From Candidatus Aminicenantota bacterium (lineage in GTDB: Bacteria; Acidobacteriota; Aminicenantia; Aminicenantales; Saccharicenantaceae), in NCBI GenBank assembly GCA_014360005.1, contig JACIYI010000004.1:1-64000 (forward strand): DNA of 64,000 nucleotides, read 5' to 3'. The notes beneath the pieces were generated by a model. It searched no databases and had not been told where the DNA came from. It was given only the letters and a program-made list of their open reading frames with translations. This document shows, in pieces, positions 20,339 to 28,973 of this stretch. The position numbers and the translations under genes are program-made. Each line of letters begins with the position of its first letter. Position 1 is the first letter of the stretch.

Positions 20339-21589
20339 ATGACAGTCAGAAGAAGGATCAACAGGAAAAAAGTTTTAGCCCTGGCCCTGATTCTGCTGAC
20401 AGTTTCCGCCCTGACCATCATCCTGCTCCTCCACCGAAATGCAGAGCGACCGGAGGCGCCCGGGGAAAGCTCTGAAGCAACCAGGGTTCCTGCACCTCCG
20501 CCAGTAGAAACGGAAGAATTCATAATCCCCGCCGGAAAGACCATAACCGAGCTTCTGGCTCCTTATGGTTTCACTCCTTCCCGGGTGATTGAAATCAGAG
20601 AAGCCACCCGGCAGGTTTATGACCTGGCCCGCATTCCAGCCGGGCAGAAAATAAGGCTGTTCCGGCAATCCGGTGAATACCTGTCGCTGCAGCTTGACCT
20701 AGACCCCGAGCGCTACCTGGAGGTGGACCTCAGACTTTCTCCATCCACAGCCGCCATTAAATCCCACCCGGTCACCAGGCAGCTGGTCCTGGTGGAGGGC
20801 TTCATTAAAGATTCACTTATAGCAGCCATCAACCAGGCCGGGGAACAGGACCTGCTGGCTCTGATGATGGCCGAGATTTTCGGCTGGGTTATCGATTTCT
20901 ACGTTGACCTCAGGCCGGACGACTGTTTCAGGCTGCTGGTGGAGAAGAAATATATCAAGGGCCAGTTCAGCGGCTATGGCCCCATCCTGGCTGCTCGCTT
21001 TACCAACAAGAACCAGACCTTTGAAGCTTACCGCTATGTTTTTCCGGATAGTGGCCGGGCCGATTATTTCGAAGCCAGTGGCGGCTCCCTCCGGAAAGAA
21101 TTCTTAAAGTCGCCCCTGCGCTATGCCAGGATCACCTCCCGCTTCAGCTACAGCCGCCTTCACCCCATCCGCAAGATTTACCGTCCACATTACGGCGTAG
21201 ACTATGCAGCTCCAGTTGGCACCCCGGTCCAGGCCACGGCCGACGGCCAGGTGACCTTCGCCGGCTGGAACGGAGCTGCCGGCCGGATGGTAAAAATCCG
21301 ACACAAAAATGCTTACGAGACCATGTACCTGCACCTGCGGTCTCTGGCACCGGGAATAAAGGTTGGGGCTAGGGTTGAAGGTGGACAGGTTATAGGCTAC
21401 GTGGGTTCGAGCGGGGAATCAACTGGCCCCCATCTTGATTATCGCCTGCTCTATCATGGCCGCTACGTCAATCCCCTGAGCTGGAAATTCCAGCCAGCCG
21501 ACCCCCTGCCGGCTCGTTATCTCCCGGATTTCGAGCAGAAGGTCAAGGTTCTTCAGCTGCTCCTTCTTTTTCCCCTGACCTATTTCTGA
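20339..21589 (+). CDS. M23 family peptidase-like protein
   Basis: A 416-residue envelope protein with an N-terminal signal anchor (about residues 9-30), an OapA/LysM-like region (EFIIPAGKTITELLAPYGF) and a C-terminal M23 (LytM) domain expected to cleave or bind peptidoglycan cross-bridges. Zinc ligands H284 and D288 (HYGVDYAAP) and the YLHLR motif are present. The last motif is H365-L-D367 (GPHLDYRL) where HxH is canonical, so the third zinc ligand is an Asp. Activity may be altered, or the protein may act like EnvC or NlpD as an amidase activator. ATG at 20339 is preferred to TTG at 20336. It lies in the psd-pssA operon. Confidence 0.85.
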   Translation: MTVRRRINRKKVLALALILLTVSALTIILLLHRNAERPEAPGESSEATRVPAPPPVETEEFIIPAGKTITELLAPYGFTPSRVIEIREATRQVYDLARIPAGQKIRLFRQSGEYLSLQLDLDPERYLEVDLRLSPSTAAIKSHPVTRQLVLVEGFIKDSLIAAINQAGEQDLLALMMAEIFGWVIDFYVDLRPDDCFRLLVEKKYIKGQFSGYGPILAARFTNKNQTFEAYRYVFPDSGRADYFEASGGSLRKEFLKSPLRYARITSRFSYSRLHPIRKIYRPHYGVDYAAPVGTPVQATADGQVTFAGWNGAAGRMVKIRHKNAYETMYLHLRSLAPGIKVGARVEGGQVIGYVGSSGESTGPHLDYRLLYHGRYVNPLSWKFQPADPLPARYLPDFEQKVKVLQLLLLFPLTYF

Positions 21590-21676
21590 GTTCTGAAGTC
21601 CGGGCCGCAAACTTTCATTCTCAAAGGACTCAACTTCAACCGACGGCCAGCGGCCTGGTAGAAAGACCGGGCCTGT

Positions 21677-21703
21677 CCTGAGCTTCCCCTCAGGGTAATT
21701 TTT
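21677..21703 (+). terminator. Probable terminator of psd-pssA-M23
   Basis: CCTGAG (21677-21682), 6-nt loop, CTCAGG (21689-21694), then GTAATTTTT. It sits 88 bp after the M23 stop codon. Confidence 0.5.
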
Positions 21704-21978
21704 CCTGACCGGGAACAGGTAGGAAGATGATTTTTGTCGGACCAGGCTTCCGGGAACTTCGCCCCCCGACTGCCCTAAATCTTGTACTGAATTAGATACA
21801 TTAATGACATCTTATAGTCCTTCGAGTGAGGCTGAACATTTTTCCCTTCCCATTTAGAGAATTTTCTGTTTTCATCTCATGGCCTGCTTATGCCCCGCGC
21901 CACCGACCTCAACCAGGATGGATCTTGATGGCCGAAGTATATTGGGCAAAGGTGTAAGTGTTGCCCTGAAATTAAACA

Positions 21979-22007
21979 TTGACTTGGCCAGAGTAGTTAG
22001 TTAAATT
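21979..22007 (+). promoter_or_regulatory. Promoter of the FBP aldolase/phosphatase gene
   Basis: TTGACT (21979-21984), a 17-bp spacer and TAAATT (22002-22007); the gene starts 31 bp later behind GAGGAGG. Confidence 0.65.
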
Positions 22008-22038
22008 AGTAAGCGGGAATCATATCGAGGAGGCAACT

Positions 22039-23139
22039 ATGAAAATCACTATCAGTGTCTTGAAAGCCGATGTCGGGAGTATCGGCGGTCATATTAAACC
22101 GAGCCTGGCTTTGCTGCAGGAAATCCGCAATTTCGTAGCTGCCAGGAGCCAGGGATTACTGATTGACTATTATATCAGCTCCACAGGCGATGATATCGCC
22201 ATCCTCTGCACTCATGCCCGGGGCAGCGGAGACCAGCAGATTCACCAACTGGCCTGGGAAGCTTTTCAGGCCGGGACCGCGGTCGCCAGGAAAACTGGGT
22301 TATATGGAGCCGGCCAGGACCTGCTCAAGGACGCTTTTTCTGGTAACGTCAAGGGCCTGGGACCAGCGGTGGCCGAAATGGAAATTGAGGAGAGAGAAAA
22401 CGAACCGTTTATCTTCTTTGCTGCTGACAAGACTGACCCGGGAGCCTACAACCTGCCTTTTTACCTGGCCTTCGCCGACCCGATGTACTGTTCGGGCTTG
22501 ATCCTGAGCCCCAAGATGAGCCAGGGTTATAAATTCAGGATCATAGATGTCAGCCACACTGAGAAAAATAAAGTCATTGAACTGATGGCGCCGGAAGAGC
22601 TTTACGATATCGCGGCTCTTCTCCGCGACACAGAAAAGTACGTCATCGAAAGCATCTGGTCCCGCAGCACCGGCAACCAGGCCGTGGCTATTTCCACCCA
22701 GAGATTGCATAACATTGCCGGCAAGTATACCGGCAAGGATGACCCGGTGGCCATAGTCAGGGTGCAGGGTGAATTCCCGGCCACCGGCGAAGTCCTGGCT
22801 CCTTTCAATATTGGGCACTACGTGGCTGGCTTCATGCGGGGCAGCCATATCGGTCCGCTGATGCCCTGCCGGCTCAACGCCACTGTCTCCTATTTCGACG
22901 GTCCGCCGGTGGTGACCGGAGCTGCTTTCTCGGTTAAAGAAGGACACCTGTCGGAACCGGCCGATGTTTTTGACCACCCCTACTGGGACGCCATCAGAAC
23001 TCAAATTGCCCAGAAGGCCACGGAAATCAGGCGCCAGGGTTTCTGCGGTCCTTCCATGCTCCCCTACTCCGAGCTGGAGTACGGCGGGGTGGTGGAAAAG
23101 CTCAAGCAACTGGAAAAGAAGTTTGTCCTCTCGGATTGA
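22039..23139 (+). CDS. Fructose-1,6-bisphosphate aldolase/phosphatase (class V FBPase)
   Basis: This is the bifunctional, heat-stable gluconeogenic enzyme that condenses dihydroxyacetone phosphate with glyceraldehyde-3-phosphate and then dephosphorylates the product. The 366-residue protein is colinear with the archaeal family: N-terminal ISVLKADVGSIGGHIKPS, the STGDDIAILCTH metal site, the KTGLYGAGQDLLKDAF segment, the FAADKTDPGAYNLPFYLAFADP loop that switches between the two activities, and a C-terminal ELEYGG. It has no similarity to class I or II FBPase. It is typical of archaea and a minority of bacteria. A strong GAGGAGG precedes the ATG. The Nudix gene follows after 42 bp. Confidence 0.93.
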   Translation: MKITISVLKADVGSIGGHIKPSLALLQEIRNFVAARSQGLLIDYYISSTGDDIAILCTHARGSGDQQIHQLAWEAFQAGTAVARKTGLYGAGQDLLKDAFSGNVKGLGPAVAEMEIEERENEPFIFFAADKTDPGAYNLPFYLAFADPMYCSGLILSPKMSQGYKFRIIDVSHTEKNKVIELMAPEELYDIAALLRDTEKYVIESIWSRSTGNQAVAISTQRLHNIAGKYTGKDDPVAIVRVQGEFPATGEVLAPFNIGHYVAGFMRGSHIGPLMPCRLNATVSYFDGPPVVTGAAFSVKEGHLSEPADVFDHPYWDAIRTQIAQKATEIRRQGFCGPSMLPYSELEYGGVVEKLKQLEKKFVLSD

Positions 23140-23181
23140 CTTTTGCGCCGCCTGGCAGTATGGTAGCCGGGAGAATTCACC

Positions 23182-23898
23182 ATGAGCGAAAGAAAGCACC
23201 CTATCCCTGCCGTTGATATCATTATCGAAATCAAATTGCCCGACGGCCGGACCGGCATAGTTCTTATCGAACGGAAAAATCCGCCTTACGGCTGGGCTCT
23301 CCCTGGCGGTTTTGTTGATTACGGCGAGACCCTGGAACAGGCCGCTCTCCGGGAAGCCAGGGAGGAAACTTCACTTAAGGTCGAACTCCTGCGGCAATTG
23401 CATACCTATTCCGACCCATCCAGGGATCCGAGGCGTCATACGATTTCCACGGTTTTTATCGCCCGGGCCTCGGGCTGGCCCGAAGCTGCTGACGATGCCC
23501 GGAAGGCGGGCGTTTTCTCGAGAGAAGAAATCAATTTCCCCCTGGCCTTTGACCACCGCCAGATTCTTGATGATTATTTCAGCTGGCGAGAGAAACATCC
23601 GACCGAGGTTGAACCGGAAAGGGCAGAAGAAAGGTCAACCGGATCCGGAAGTTCGCCCGAACAGGAAGAACCCCTGGCCGAATTGACCAGGGTCTGGAGC
23701 CTGGCCGAAGCCGAGGTCATCAAGAGTTTCCTGGGGACCAACGGCATCACCTGCCTGCTCAAAGGCCAGATCGTTCATTCCATCTACCCTTTCACCATGG
23801 ACGGGCTCGGCGAAACCATAATTATGGTGATGGCCAAGGACCTGGACAAAGCCCGGCAATTGCTGGAAGAATACTCCCCCTCACTACCGAGCGACTGA
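23182..23898 (+). CDS. Nudix hydrolase with C-terminal DUF2007-like domain
   Basis: A 238-residue fusion. Residues 1-135 form a Nudix domain with the box G-x5-E-x7-REAREET; the usual glycine near the end of the box is Ser. The residues ahead of the box ([14 protein letters not shown]) resemble ADP-ribose/NADH-type pyrophosphatases. After an acidic linker (about 140-165) comes a domain of about 70 residues ([19 protein letters not shown], then a [12 protein letters not shown] end) like the DUF2007 'signal-transducing' domain. Its role is unknown. Likely co-transcribed with the upstream aldolase/phosphatase. Confidence 0.82.
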   Translation: MSERKHPIPAVDIIIEIKLPDGRTGIVLIERKNPPYGWALPGGFVDYGETLEQAALREAREETSLKVELLRQLHTYSDPSRDPRRHTISTVFIARASGWPEAADDARKAGVFSREEINFPLAFDHRQILDDYFSWREKHPTEVEPERAEERSTGSGSSPEQEEPLAELTRVWSLAEAEVIKSFLGTNGITCLLKGQIVHSIYPFTMDGLGETIIMVMAKDLDKARQLLEEYSPSLPSD

Positions 23899-23969
23899 GT
23901 CGCTCTTAATTCATTTTTCCTCTCTGTTATAGACCTGTAAAAATATTTTATTTTGCTGGGATTTTTTTC

Positions 23970-23998
23970 TTGACTTTTAGTTTTTTCTTCCTTATATT
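23970..23998 (+). promoter_or_regulatory. Promoter of the dcw cluster
   Basis: TTGACT (23970-23975), a 17-bp T-rich spacer and TATATT (23993-23998). Expected initiation is near 24005, exactly where the MraZ-type repeats start, leaving a leader of only about 23 nt. Confidence 0.75.
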
Positions 23999-24004
23999 TA
24001 TCTC

Positions 24005-24034
24005 AAAATGGGATAAAACGGGACAAAATGGGAA
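24005..24034 (+). promoter_or_regulatory. MraZ operator: three 10-bp direct repeats
   Basis: Three consecutive copies of AAAAYGGGAN: AAAATGGGAT (24005-24014), AAAACGGGAC (24015-24024) and AAAATGGGAA (24025-24034). MraZ is known to bind arrays of GGG-containing direct repeats spaced 10 bp apart upstream of its own gene. Here the third copy contains the mraZ start codon, so bound MraZ would cover both the transcription start and the translation start region. Confidence 0.8.
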
Positions 24035-24510
24035 AAATTGCGGCCAACACCTTGCTGATCGGAAGTTACACCGCCCGGCTCGACGGCAGCGGCCGGCTGA
24101 AAATTCCCGAAAAATTCCGTGATATCATTGAACAATCTTACGGTCAGGACGTCTTCATCACTTCATTAACCGACGAGGCCGTGCAGATCTACCCGCTGGC
24201 TGTCTGGGAACAGATGACCAGCGTGGCCAACGAAGGGGCCCTGAATCTGCGGCCTGATGTCAGGCGTTTCCTGCTGCGGGTCAATCTGAAGGGCAACCAT
24301 CACCAGATCGACGCCAAAGGCCGAGTGTTGATCAGTCAGAGCCTGAGAGAAAAGGCCAGGCTGAATGGCGAAGTGGAGGTAATAGGCTTAAATAATCACC
24401 TGGAAATCTGGAACAAGGAAGTTCTGGAATCGGTCATCGAAAAGAGGCCTCTGAGCGAGGAGGATTTTGAAAATATTGCCCGTCTTGTCCCCCGAGGAAA
24501 GACTGAATGA
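24028..24510 (+). CDS. mraZ: Transcriptional regulator MraZ
   Basis: MraZ is the dcw-cluster repressor, a ring-shaped oligomer of double AbrB-like domains. The 160-residue protein has the two repeats, each with the DxxGR motif: LDGSGRLKIPEKFR near residue 19 and DAKGRVLISQSLR near 93. About 10 residues precede the usual family start, but no better start with a ribosome binding site exists inside. ATG at 24028 lies within the third operator repeat. The stop overlaps the rsmH start by 4 bp (ATGA). Autoregulation is strongly suggested by the repeat array. Confidence 0.94.
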   Translation: MGKIAANTLLIGSYTARLDGSGRLKIPEKFRDIIEQSYGQDVFITSLTDEAVQIYPLAVWEQMTSVANEGALNLRPDVRRFLLRVNLKGNHHQIDAKGRVLISQSLREKARLNGEVEVIGLNNHLEIWNKEVLESVIEKRPLSEEDFENIARLVPRGKTE

Positions 24511-25409
24511 AAGATTTAGGGCACAGGCCAGTGCTGATGGAAGAAACGCTGGCCTATTTACAGGCCTCGCGGGCCGGGGTCTACCTAGACTGCACCATAG
24601 GTTTAGGCGGACACGCTCTGGAGATTTTGATGAGAAATCCCGGAGCCAGGATTATCGGGCTGGACCGGGACGAACTGTCACTCCAGGCTGCGGCTGGAAG
24701 GCTGGCCGGATACAAGGACCGGGTCAAGCTCTTCCTGATTGATTTCAGGGAGGTGCTCGACTTCCAGGACCTGGTGCCCTGGGATGAAGTCAGGGGAGTT
24801 CTGGTCGACCTGGGTATTTCTTCCTTTCAGCTCGATAATCCGGAGCGCGGTTTCAGTTTCAACCTAGAAGGGCCGCTGGATATGAGAATGGATACCAGAC
24901 AGAAGACCACGGCTGAAAAAATCCTGATGACCTATCCCGAAGCCCGTCTGGCCGAGGTCTTCAAGAAATACGGTGAACTGCATCATACCCGGCAGCTGGC
25001 TCGGAAAATCGCCACCCGGCGTAAACTGGGTTTGCTGAAGACCACCACTGACCTGAAAAAACTGGTAGAAGAAGTTTACCGCTGGGTACCGCAAAAAAAT
25101 CGCCTCCATCCGGCGGCCAGGGTCTTCCAGGCCCTGCGGATAGAAGTCAACCAGGAATTGAAAGACCTGGACACTTTCCTGGAGCGGCTGGCCAGGCAAT
25201 GCCCGCCGGGCACCAGGCTGGTGGTTATTTCCTTTCACTCCCTGGAAGACCGCCTGGTGAAAAAGTCATTCCAGCGGCTGGCCTCCGGCCAGGAAGGGCA
25301 ACCGGTGCTCAATATTCTAACTCGAAAGCCGGTTAGGCCAAGTCCGGAAGAAATTGAGGTCAATTCCCGCAGCCACTCGGCCAAGCTGCGGGCAGCGGAG
25401 AGAATATGA
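24507..25409 (+). CDS. rsmH: 16S rRNA (cytosine(1402)-N(4))-methyltransferase RsmH
   Basis: RsmH (MraW) methylates N4 of C1402 in the ribosomal P site using S-adenosylmethionine. The 300-residue protein has the family N-terminus GHRPVLMEE, the SAM-binding LDCTIGLGGHA, VLVDLGISSFQLD, and the conserved end FHSLEDRLVKK and SHSAKLRAAERI. Length is normal. It overlaps mraZ and ftsL by 4 bp each, so translation is coupled along the cluster. Confidence 0.96.
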   Translation: MKDLGHRPVLMEETLAYLQASRAGVYLDCTIGLGGHALEILMRNPGARIIGLDRDELSLQAAAGRLAGYKDRVKLFLIDFREVLDFQDLVPWDEVRGVLVDLGISSFQLDNPERGFSFNLEGPLDMRMDTRQKTTAEKILMTYPEARLAEVFKKYGELHHTRQLARKIATRRKLGLLKTTTDLKKLVEEVYRWVPQKNRLHPAARVFQALRIEVNQELKDLDTFLERLARQCPPGTRLVVISFHSLEDRLVKKSFQRLASGQEGQPVLNILTRKPVRPSPEEIEVNSRSHSAKLRAAERI

Positions 25410-25708
25410 GCATGGTCAGGAAAAAATATACCTGGAAGCAGCTGGCGCTGGGCGCGGGCCTGGCCATCCTGTTTCTAGGCAACCTGACCTTTTACATCTG
25501 GTACCAGAGTGAATCCATCCGGCTCGGCTACCGGATTCATGAGCTGGAAATGAAGGTAGACAACCTGAAGGAGGAAATAAAGAGGCTGGAGACCCGCAAG
25601 GAAGCCCTGCTGTCGCTGGAAAGAATTGACCGGATAGCCCGGAACCAATTACAGCTCCAGGACCCGAAACCGGAGCAGATAATTTTCGAAAACCAGGTGG
25701 TCAAATGA
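25406..25708 (+). CDS. ftsL: Cell division protein FtsL
   Basis: FtsL is a bitopic division protein that forms a coiled-coil complex with FtsB and links to FtsQ and FtsWI. The 100-residue protein has a short basic cytoplasmic end, a membrane helix at about residues 12-31, and a periplasmic heptad-type coiled coil (about 35-70), ending in a segment of RIDRIARNQLQLQDP type common to FtsL and FtsB. Sequence identity in this family is low; position between rsmH and ftsI decides the call. It overlaps both neighbours by 4 bp. The partner FtsB is encoded at 56845-57156. Confidence 0.88.
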   Translation: MSMVRKKYTWKQLALGAGLAILFLGNLTFYIWYQSESIRLGYRIHELEMKVDNLKEEIKRLETRKEALLSLERIDRIARNQLQLQDPKPEQIIFENQVVK

Positions 25709-27492
25709 AGCTCATTCTGCAGGACAGCTCACCCTTTTCCCTGGCTCACCGGAAGAAAGCCAAATTTATCGTGGTCGGGGTGCTGTTCTGGTTCATGGTT
25801 ATCAGCCTCCGCTTGCTCGAACTCCAGGTTCTGGAACACAAGAAATTAAAAGCCGAGGTGGTGGAACAGACTCAGGACCTGATCACCGTCCTGCCTACCA
25901 GGGGCACCATTTTTGATCGGAACGGAAAAATCCTGGCCCGCAGCCTGCCGGCAGCCTCGGTCTTCTTCTCCCCGGTCAAGGGGGAAAGTCTCGACCGTCA
26001 GATCAGGGGCCTTTACCAGATACAAAACCTGCTGGGGCTAAAAGATAGCGAAATCAGGAAAATCATCAACTCCATAGAAAAGCGAAAAAGGTTTACCTGG
26101 ATAAAAAGAAAAATACCCCTCGAACTGGGCGAAAAAATCCTGAAGCTGAAATTGCCCGGCATTTATCTGCTTCAAGAAAACAGGCGATTCTACCCCCAGG
26201 GGACACTGGCCGCCCATGTCCTGGGAGGGGTAAATATCGACGACTACGGCCTGGCCGGTGTGGAATATTTCTACAACTCCCTGCTGCGGGGGGAAGAGGG
26301 CCAGCAGCTGATCATGAAGGATGCCCGTAAAAGAGAATTCTTTATAGAAACCATCAAGGAAACTAAACCCGGCCAGGATATTTACCTGAGCCTCGACTCG
26401 ACCATCCAGTACATCGCCGAGAAAGAACTGCAGCGGGCCGTGGAAAAACACCAGGCCAACTGGGGCTGCCTGATAATCTCGGTGCCCTGGACTGGCGAAA
26501 TCCTGGCCATGGCCAACTACCCCTCCTACGACCCCAACAACTTTCCCCCACCGGAAAAGGTCATGGCCAACCGGGCCATCCAGCATACCTATGAGCCAGG
26601 TTCAACCGTCAAAATAGTTACGGCCGCGGCTGCCCGCGAGCTGGCCGGAATTAACTGGAACACCTACTACGACTGCAGCCAGGGTTACGTTGTGTTTGGT
26701 GGCACTATGGTGCGAGACCATGTCCGGATGGGTGTCTTGAGCTTTCCAGAAGTCTTCATCCAGTCCTCCAACGTGGGTGCCATCAAGATTGCCGACCGGG
26801 TCGGGGCGGAAAATATCTACCGGATGTTCCGGACTTTCCGTTTCGGGGAAAAGACCGGAGTTGACCTTCCGGGTGAAGAAGCCGGAATCGTTCATCCGCT
26901 GGAAAAATGGCGGAAATCTTCCCTGCGGGTGGCCATCGGTTATGAGCTGGCAGTTACTCCCCTTCAGGTCCTCCGGGCCACGAATGTCTTTGCCACTGGT
27001 GGCTACCTGGTACAGCCCCGGGTCCGCCTGGAAGGGCCTGCTCCCCTTTCCGCCATAAGACCGGCCAGTTTGGAAGCACCGGCAGGAAGCCAGCCTATAT
27101 TAAAACCACAAACTGTCAAGGAACTGGTAAACCTGGTTTTAAGGCAGGTGGTGGAAGCGGGCACGGGCAAGGAAGCCAGTCTGCCAGGTTATGTCCTGGC
27201 GGGTAAGACCGGTACCGCCCAGAAATACGACCCGGAATTGAGAGCCTATTCCAGTTCTAAGCACGTGGCCTCCTTTACCGGCTTTGTTCCAGCCGACCAT
27301 CCCCTGATTTCCATGATAGCGGTCATAGATGAACCGCATGGCCAGTTCCATTACGGCGGGCAGGTGGCCGCTCCAATCTTCAGAGAAGTGGCCCGAAAAG
27401 TCCTCCTTTACCTGAACCAGTTGCCGGAAAAAGTATCTGACCGGATGTACCTGGCCCGCCAGGAAAGTCTGCCTTCTGGAGTGCATGACTGA
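25705..27492 (+). CDS. ftsI: Penicillin-binding protein FtsI (PBP3, class B)
   Basis: FtsI is the septal peptidoglycan transpeptidase working with FtsW. The 595-residue protein has an N-terminal signal anchor (about 20-40), the dimerisation/pedestal domain with TRGTIFDRNG, and the transpeptidase domain with active-site S300-T-V-K303, the S354-S-N356 motif and K501-T-G-T. All catalytic motifs are intact. There is no PASTA domain, as expected of a Gram-negative type FtsI. It overlaps ftsL by 4 bp and murE by 8 bp. Confidence 0.95.
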   Translation: MKLILQDSSPFSLAHRKKAKFIVVGVLFWFMVISLRLLELQVLEHKKLKAEVVEQTQDLITVLPTRGTIFDRNGKILARSLPAASVFFSPVKGESLDRQIRGLYQIQNLLGLKDSEIRKIINSIEKRKRFTWIKRKIPLELGEKILKLKLPGIYLLQENRRFYPQGTLAAHVLGGVNIDDYGLAGVEYFYNSLLRGEEGQQLIMKDARKREFFIETIKETKPGQDIYLSLDSTIQYIAEKELQRAVEKHQANWGCLIISVPWTGEILAMANYPSYDPNNFPPPEKVMANRAIQHTYEPGSTVKIVTAAAARELAGINWNTYYDCSQGYVVFGGTMVRDHVRMGVLSFPEVFIQSSNVGAIKIADRVGAENIYRMFRTFRFGEKTGVDLPGEEAGIVHPLEKWRKSSLRVAIGYELAVTPLQVLRATNVFATGGYLVQPRVRLEGPAPLSAIRPASLEAPAGSQPILKPQTVKELVNLVLRQVVEAGTGKEASLPGYVLAGKTGTAQKYDPELRAYSSSKHVASFTGFVPADHPLISMIAVIDEPHGQFHYGGQVAAPIFREVARKVLLYLNQLPEKVSDRMYLARQESLPSGVHD

Positions 27493-28972
27493 AATGAAGC
27501 TGACAGAACTCTTGAGAGATATCCGGGTGGTTAATCTGTACCTAACCGTCGACTCAAACATAACCGGAATTGCTTACTCTTCCCGGCAGGTAGAACCGGG
27601 AAATATTTTTGTGGCCATTAAAGGCCAGCGGCAGGACGGCCACGATTTTCTGGGCGAAGCCCTGGAACGAGGAGCAGTGGCCATAGTCTCAGAACGGCCG
27701 CGGCCCGCAGAGCTGGATAAAACCTGGGTCCAGGTGCCCGAGGCCAGAGAAGCCCTGGCCCTGCTGGCTGTCAATTTTTACCGCCAGCCAGCTTCGGAGC
27801 TCAAGGTCATCGGCGTGACCGGGACCAAGGGTAAAACCACCATTACTTACATCCTGGAAGAAATCTTAAAAACGGCAGGTTACCGGCCGGGAGTAATCGG
27901 AACAGTGGACTACCGCTGGCCGGGGCACCAGTTTTCAGCCGAGAGGACAACACCCGAAGCGCCCGATATTCAGAAAATCATGCGGCAGATGGTTGAGGAC
28001 GGCGTCAGCCACTGCCTGATGGAAGTTTCCTCTCACTCTCTTCAGCTTAAGAGGGTCTGGGGAATCGGCTTCGATGTGGCCATTTTCACAAACCTCAGCG
28101 GCGAACACCTTGATTATCACCAGACGATGGAAAACTACTTTGAGGCCAAGAAAAAACTCTTTTTCCTAAACCACAAGCGACAGGCTTCCATCGTCAACAT
28201 CGACGACCCCTGGGGAGAAAAATTGCTGAGCGCATTGCCCATGCATACCATCAGCTTCGGCTTCAAACCGGAAGCCGTGGTCCGGGCCGAAAAGTTCACC
28301 ATAAACCAACAGGGTATGACGGCCACGGTCTCCTCCCCGCTCGGCCGGCTGACTTTCACCTCGAGCCTCATCGGCCGGCACAACCTCTACAACTTCCTGG
28401 CCGCCATCTCGGCCGCCCTGGCGCTATCGGTTCCGGTCCCGGACATTGTCCGGGGCATCTCAACCATCAGGAACGTTCCTGGTCGTTTTGAGAATGTAGC
28501 CAATAACCTGGGAATAAAGGTCATCGTTGATTATGCCCATACCGACGCCGCTCTAGAAAACCTGCTTCAGGCTGTGCGCAGCTTGAATCCTAAAAAGGTC
28601 ATCCTGGTTTTCGGCTGCGGCGGCGACCGGGACCGGTTAAAACGCCCGCGGATGGGAGAGGTGGCGGCCCGTCTGGCTGACTGGGCCATCATCACTTCTG
28701 ACAATCCCAGGTCGGAGGACCCGGAAAAGATAATAGCGGAAATAGAGCAGGGTTTTCACCGGGCCGGCTATAACAACTACGAGAAAATCGTCGACCGCCG
28801 GCGAGCCATCGAAGCCGCCCTGGTCATGGCCAGGAAAGGCGACTGGGTGGTCATTGCCGGCAAGGGACACGAAAGCTACCAGGTTTTCAAGGACCGGACA
28901 GTGCCCTTCAGCGACGTCGAAACTGCCAGGGAAATCATGGACAGCCTGGAACAGAAACTGGAGAAGAAATAG
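27485..28972 (+). CDS. murE: UDP-MurNAc-L-Ala-D-Glu:meso-diaminopimelate ligase
   Basis: MurE adds the third residue of the peptidoglycan stem peptide. The 495-residue protein has the three Mur ligase domains: N-terminal UDP-binding domain (SRQVEPGNIFVAIKGQ), central ATPase with the P-loop GTKGKTT near residue 116, and the C-terminal domain. The DNPR motif in TSDNPRSEDP is the known signature for meso-diaminopimelate selection, so this organism has DAP-type peptidoglycan. GKGHE in the C-terminal domain is also conserved. It overlaps ftsI by 8 bp. Confidence 0.96.
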   Translation: MTEMKLTELLRDIRVVNLYLTVDSNITGIAYSSRQVEPGNIFVAIKGQRQDGHDFLGEALERGAVAIVSERPRPAELDKTWVQVPEAREALALLAVNFYRQPASELKVIGVTGTKGKTTITYILEEILKTAGYRPGVIGTVDYRWPGHQFSAERTTPEAPDIQKIMRQMVEDGVSHCLMEVSSHSLQLKRVWGIGFDVAIFTNLSGEHLDYHQTMENYFEAKKKLFFLNHKRQASIVNIDDPWGEKLLSALPMHTISFGFKPEAVVRAEKFTINQQGMTATVSSPLGRLTFTSSLIGRHNLYNFLAAISAALALSVPVPDIVRGISTIRNVPGRFENVANNLGIKVIVDYAHTDAALENLLQAVRSLNPKKVILVFGCGGDRDRLKRPRMGEVAARLADWAIITSDNPRSEDPEKIIAEIEQGFHRAGYNNYEKIVDRRRAIEAALVMARKGDWVVIAGKGHESYQVFKDRTVPFSDVETAREIMDSLEQKLEKK

Positions 28973-28973
28973 G

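Larger units (their letters stand above)
21590..22038. other. Intergenic region before the FBP aldolase/phosphatase gene
   Basis: This 449-bp stretch holds a terminator-like hairpin near its left end and a consensus promoter near its right end. A 22-codon ORF at 21727-21795, preceded by AGGTAGGAAG, is the only coding hint and may be chance. I see no riboswitch or repeat. Confidence 0.5.

Noticed and set aside
21598-21779. Open - strand frame of about 60 codons before the aldolase/phosphatase gene
   Set aside because: It lacks a start codon with a ribosome binding site, has no recognisable motif and overlaps the terminator hairpin.
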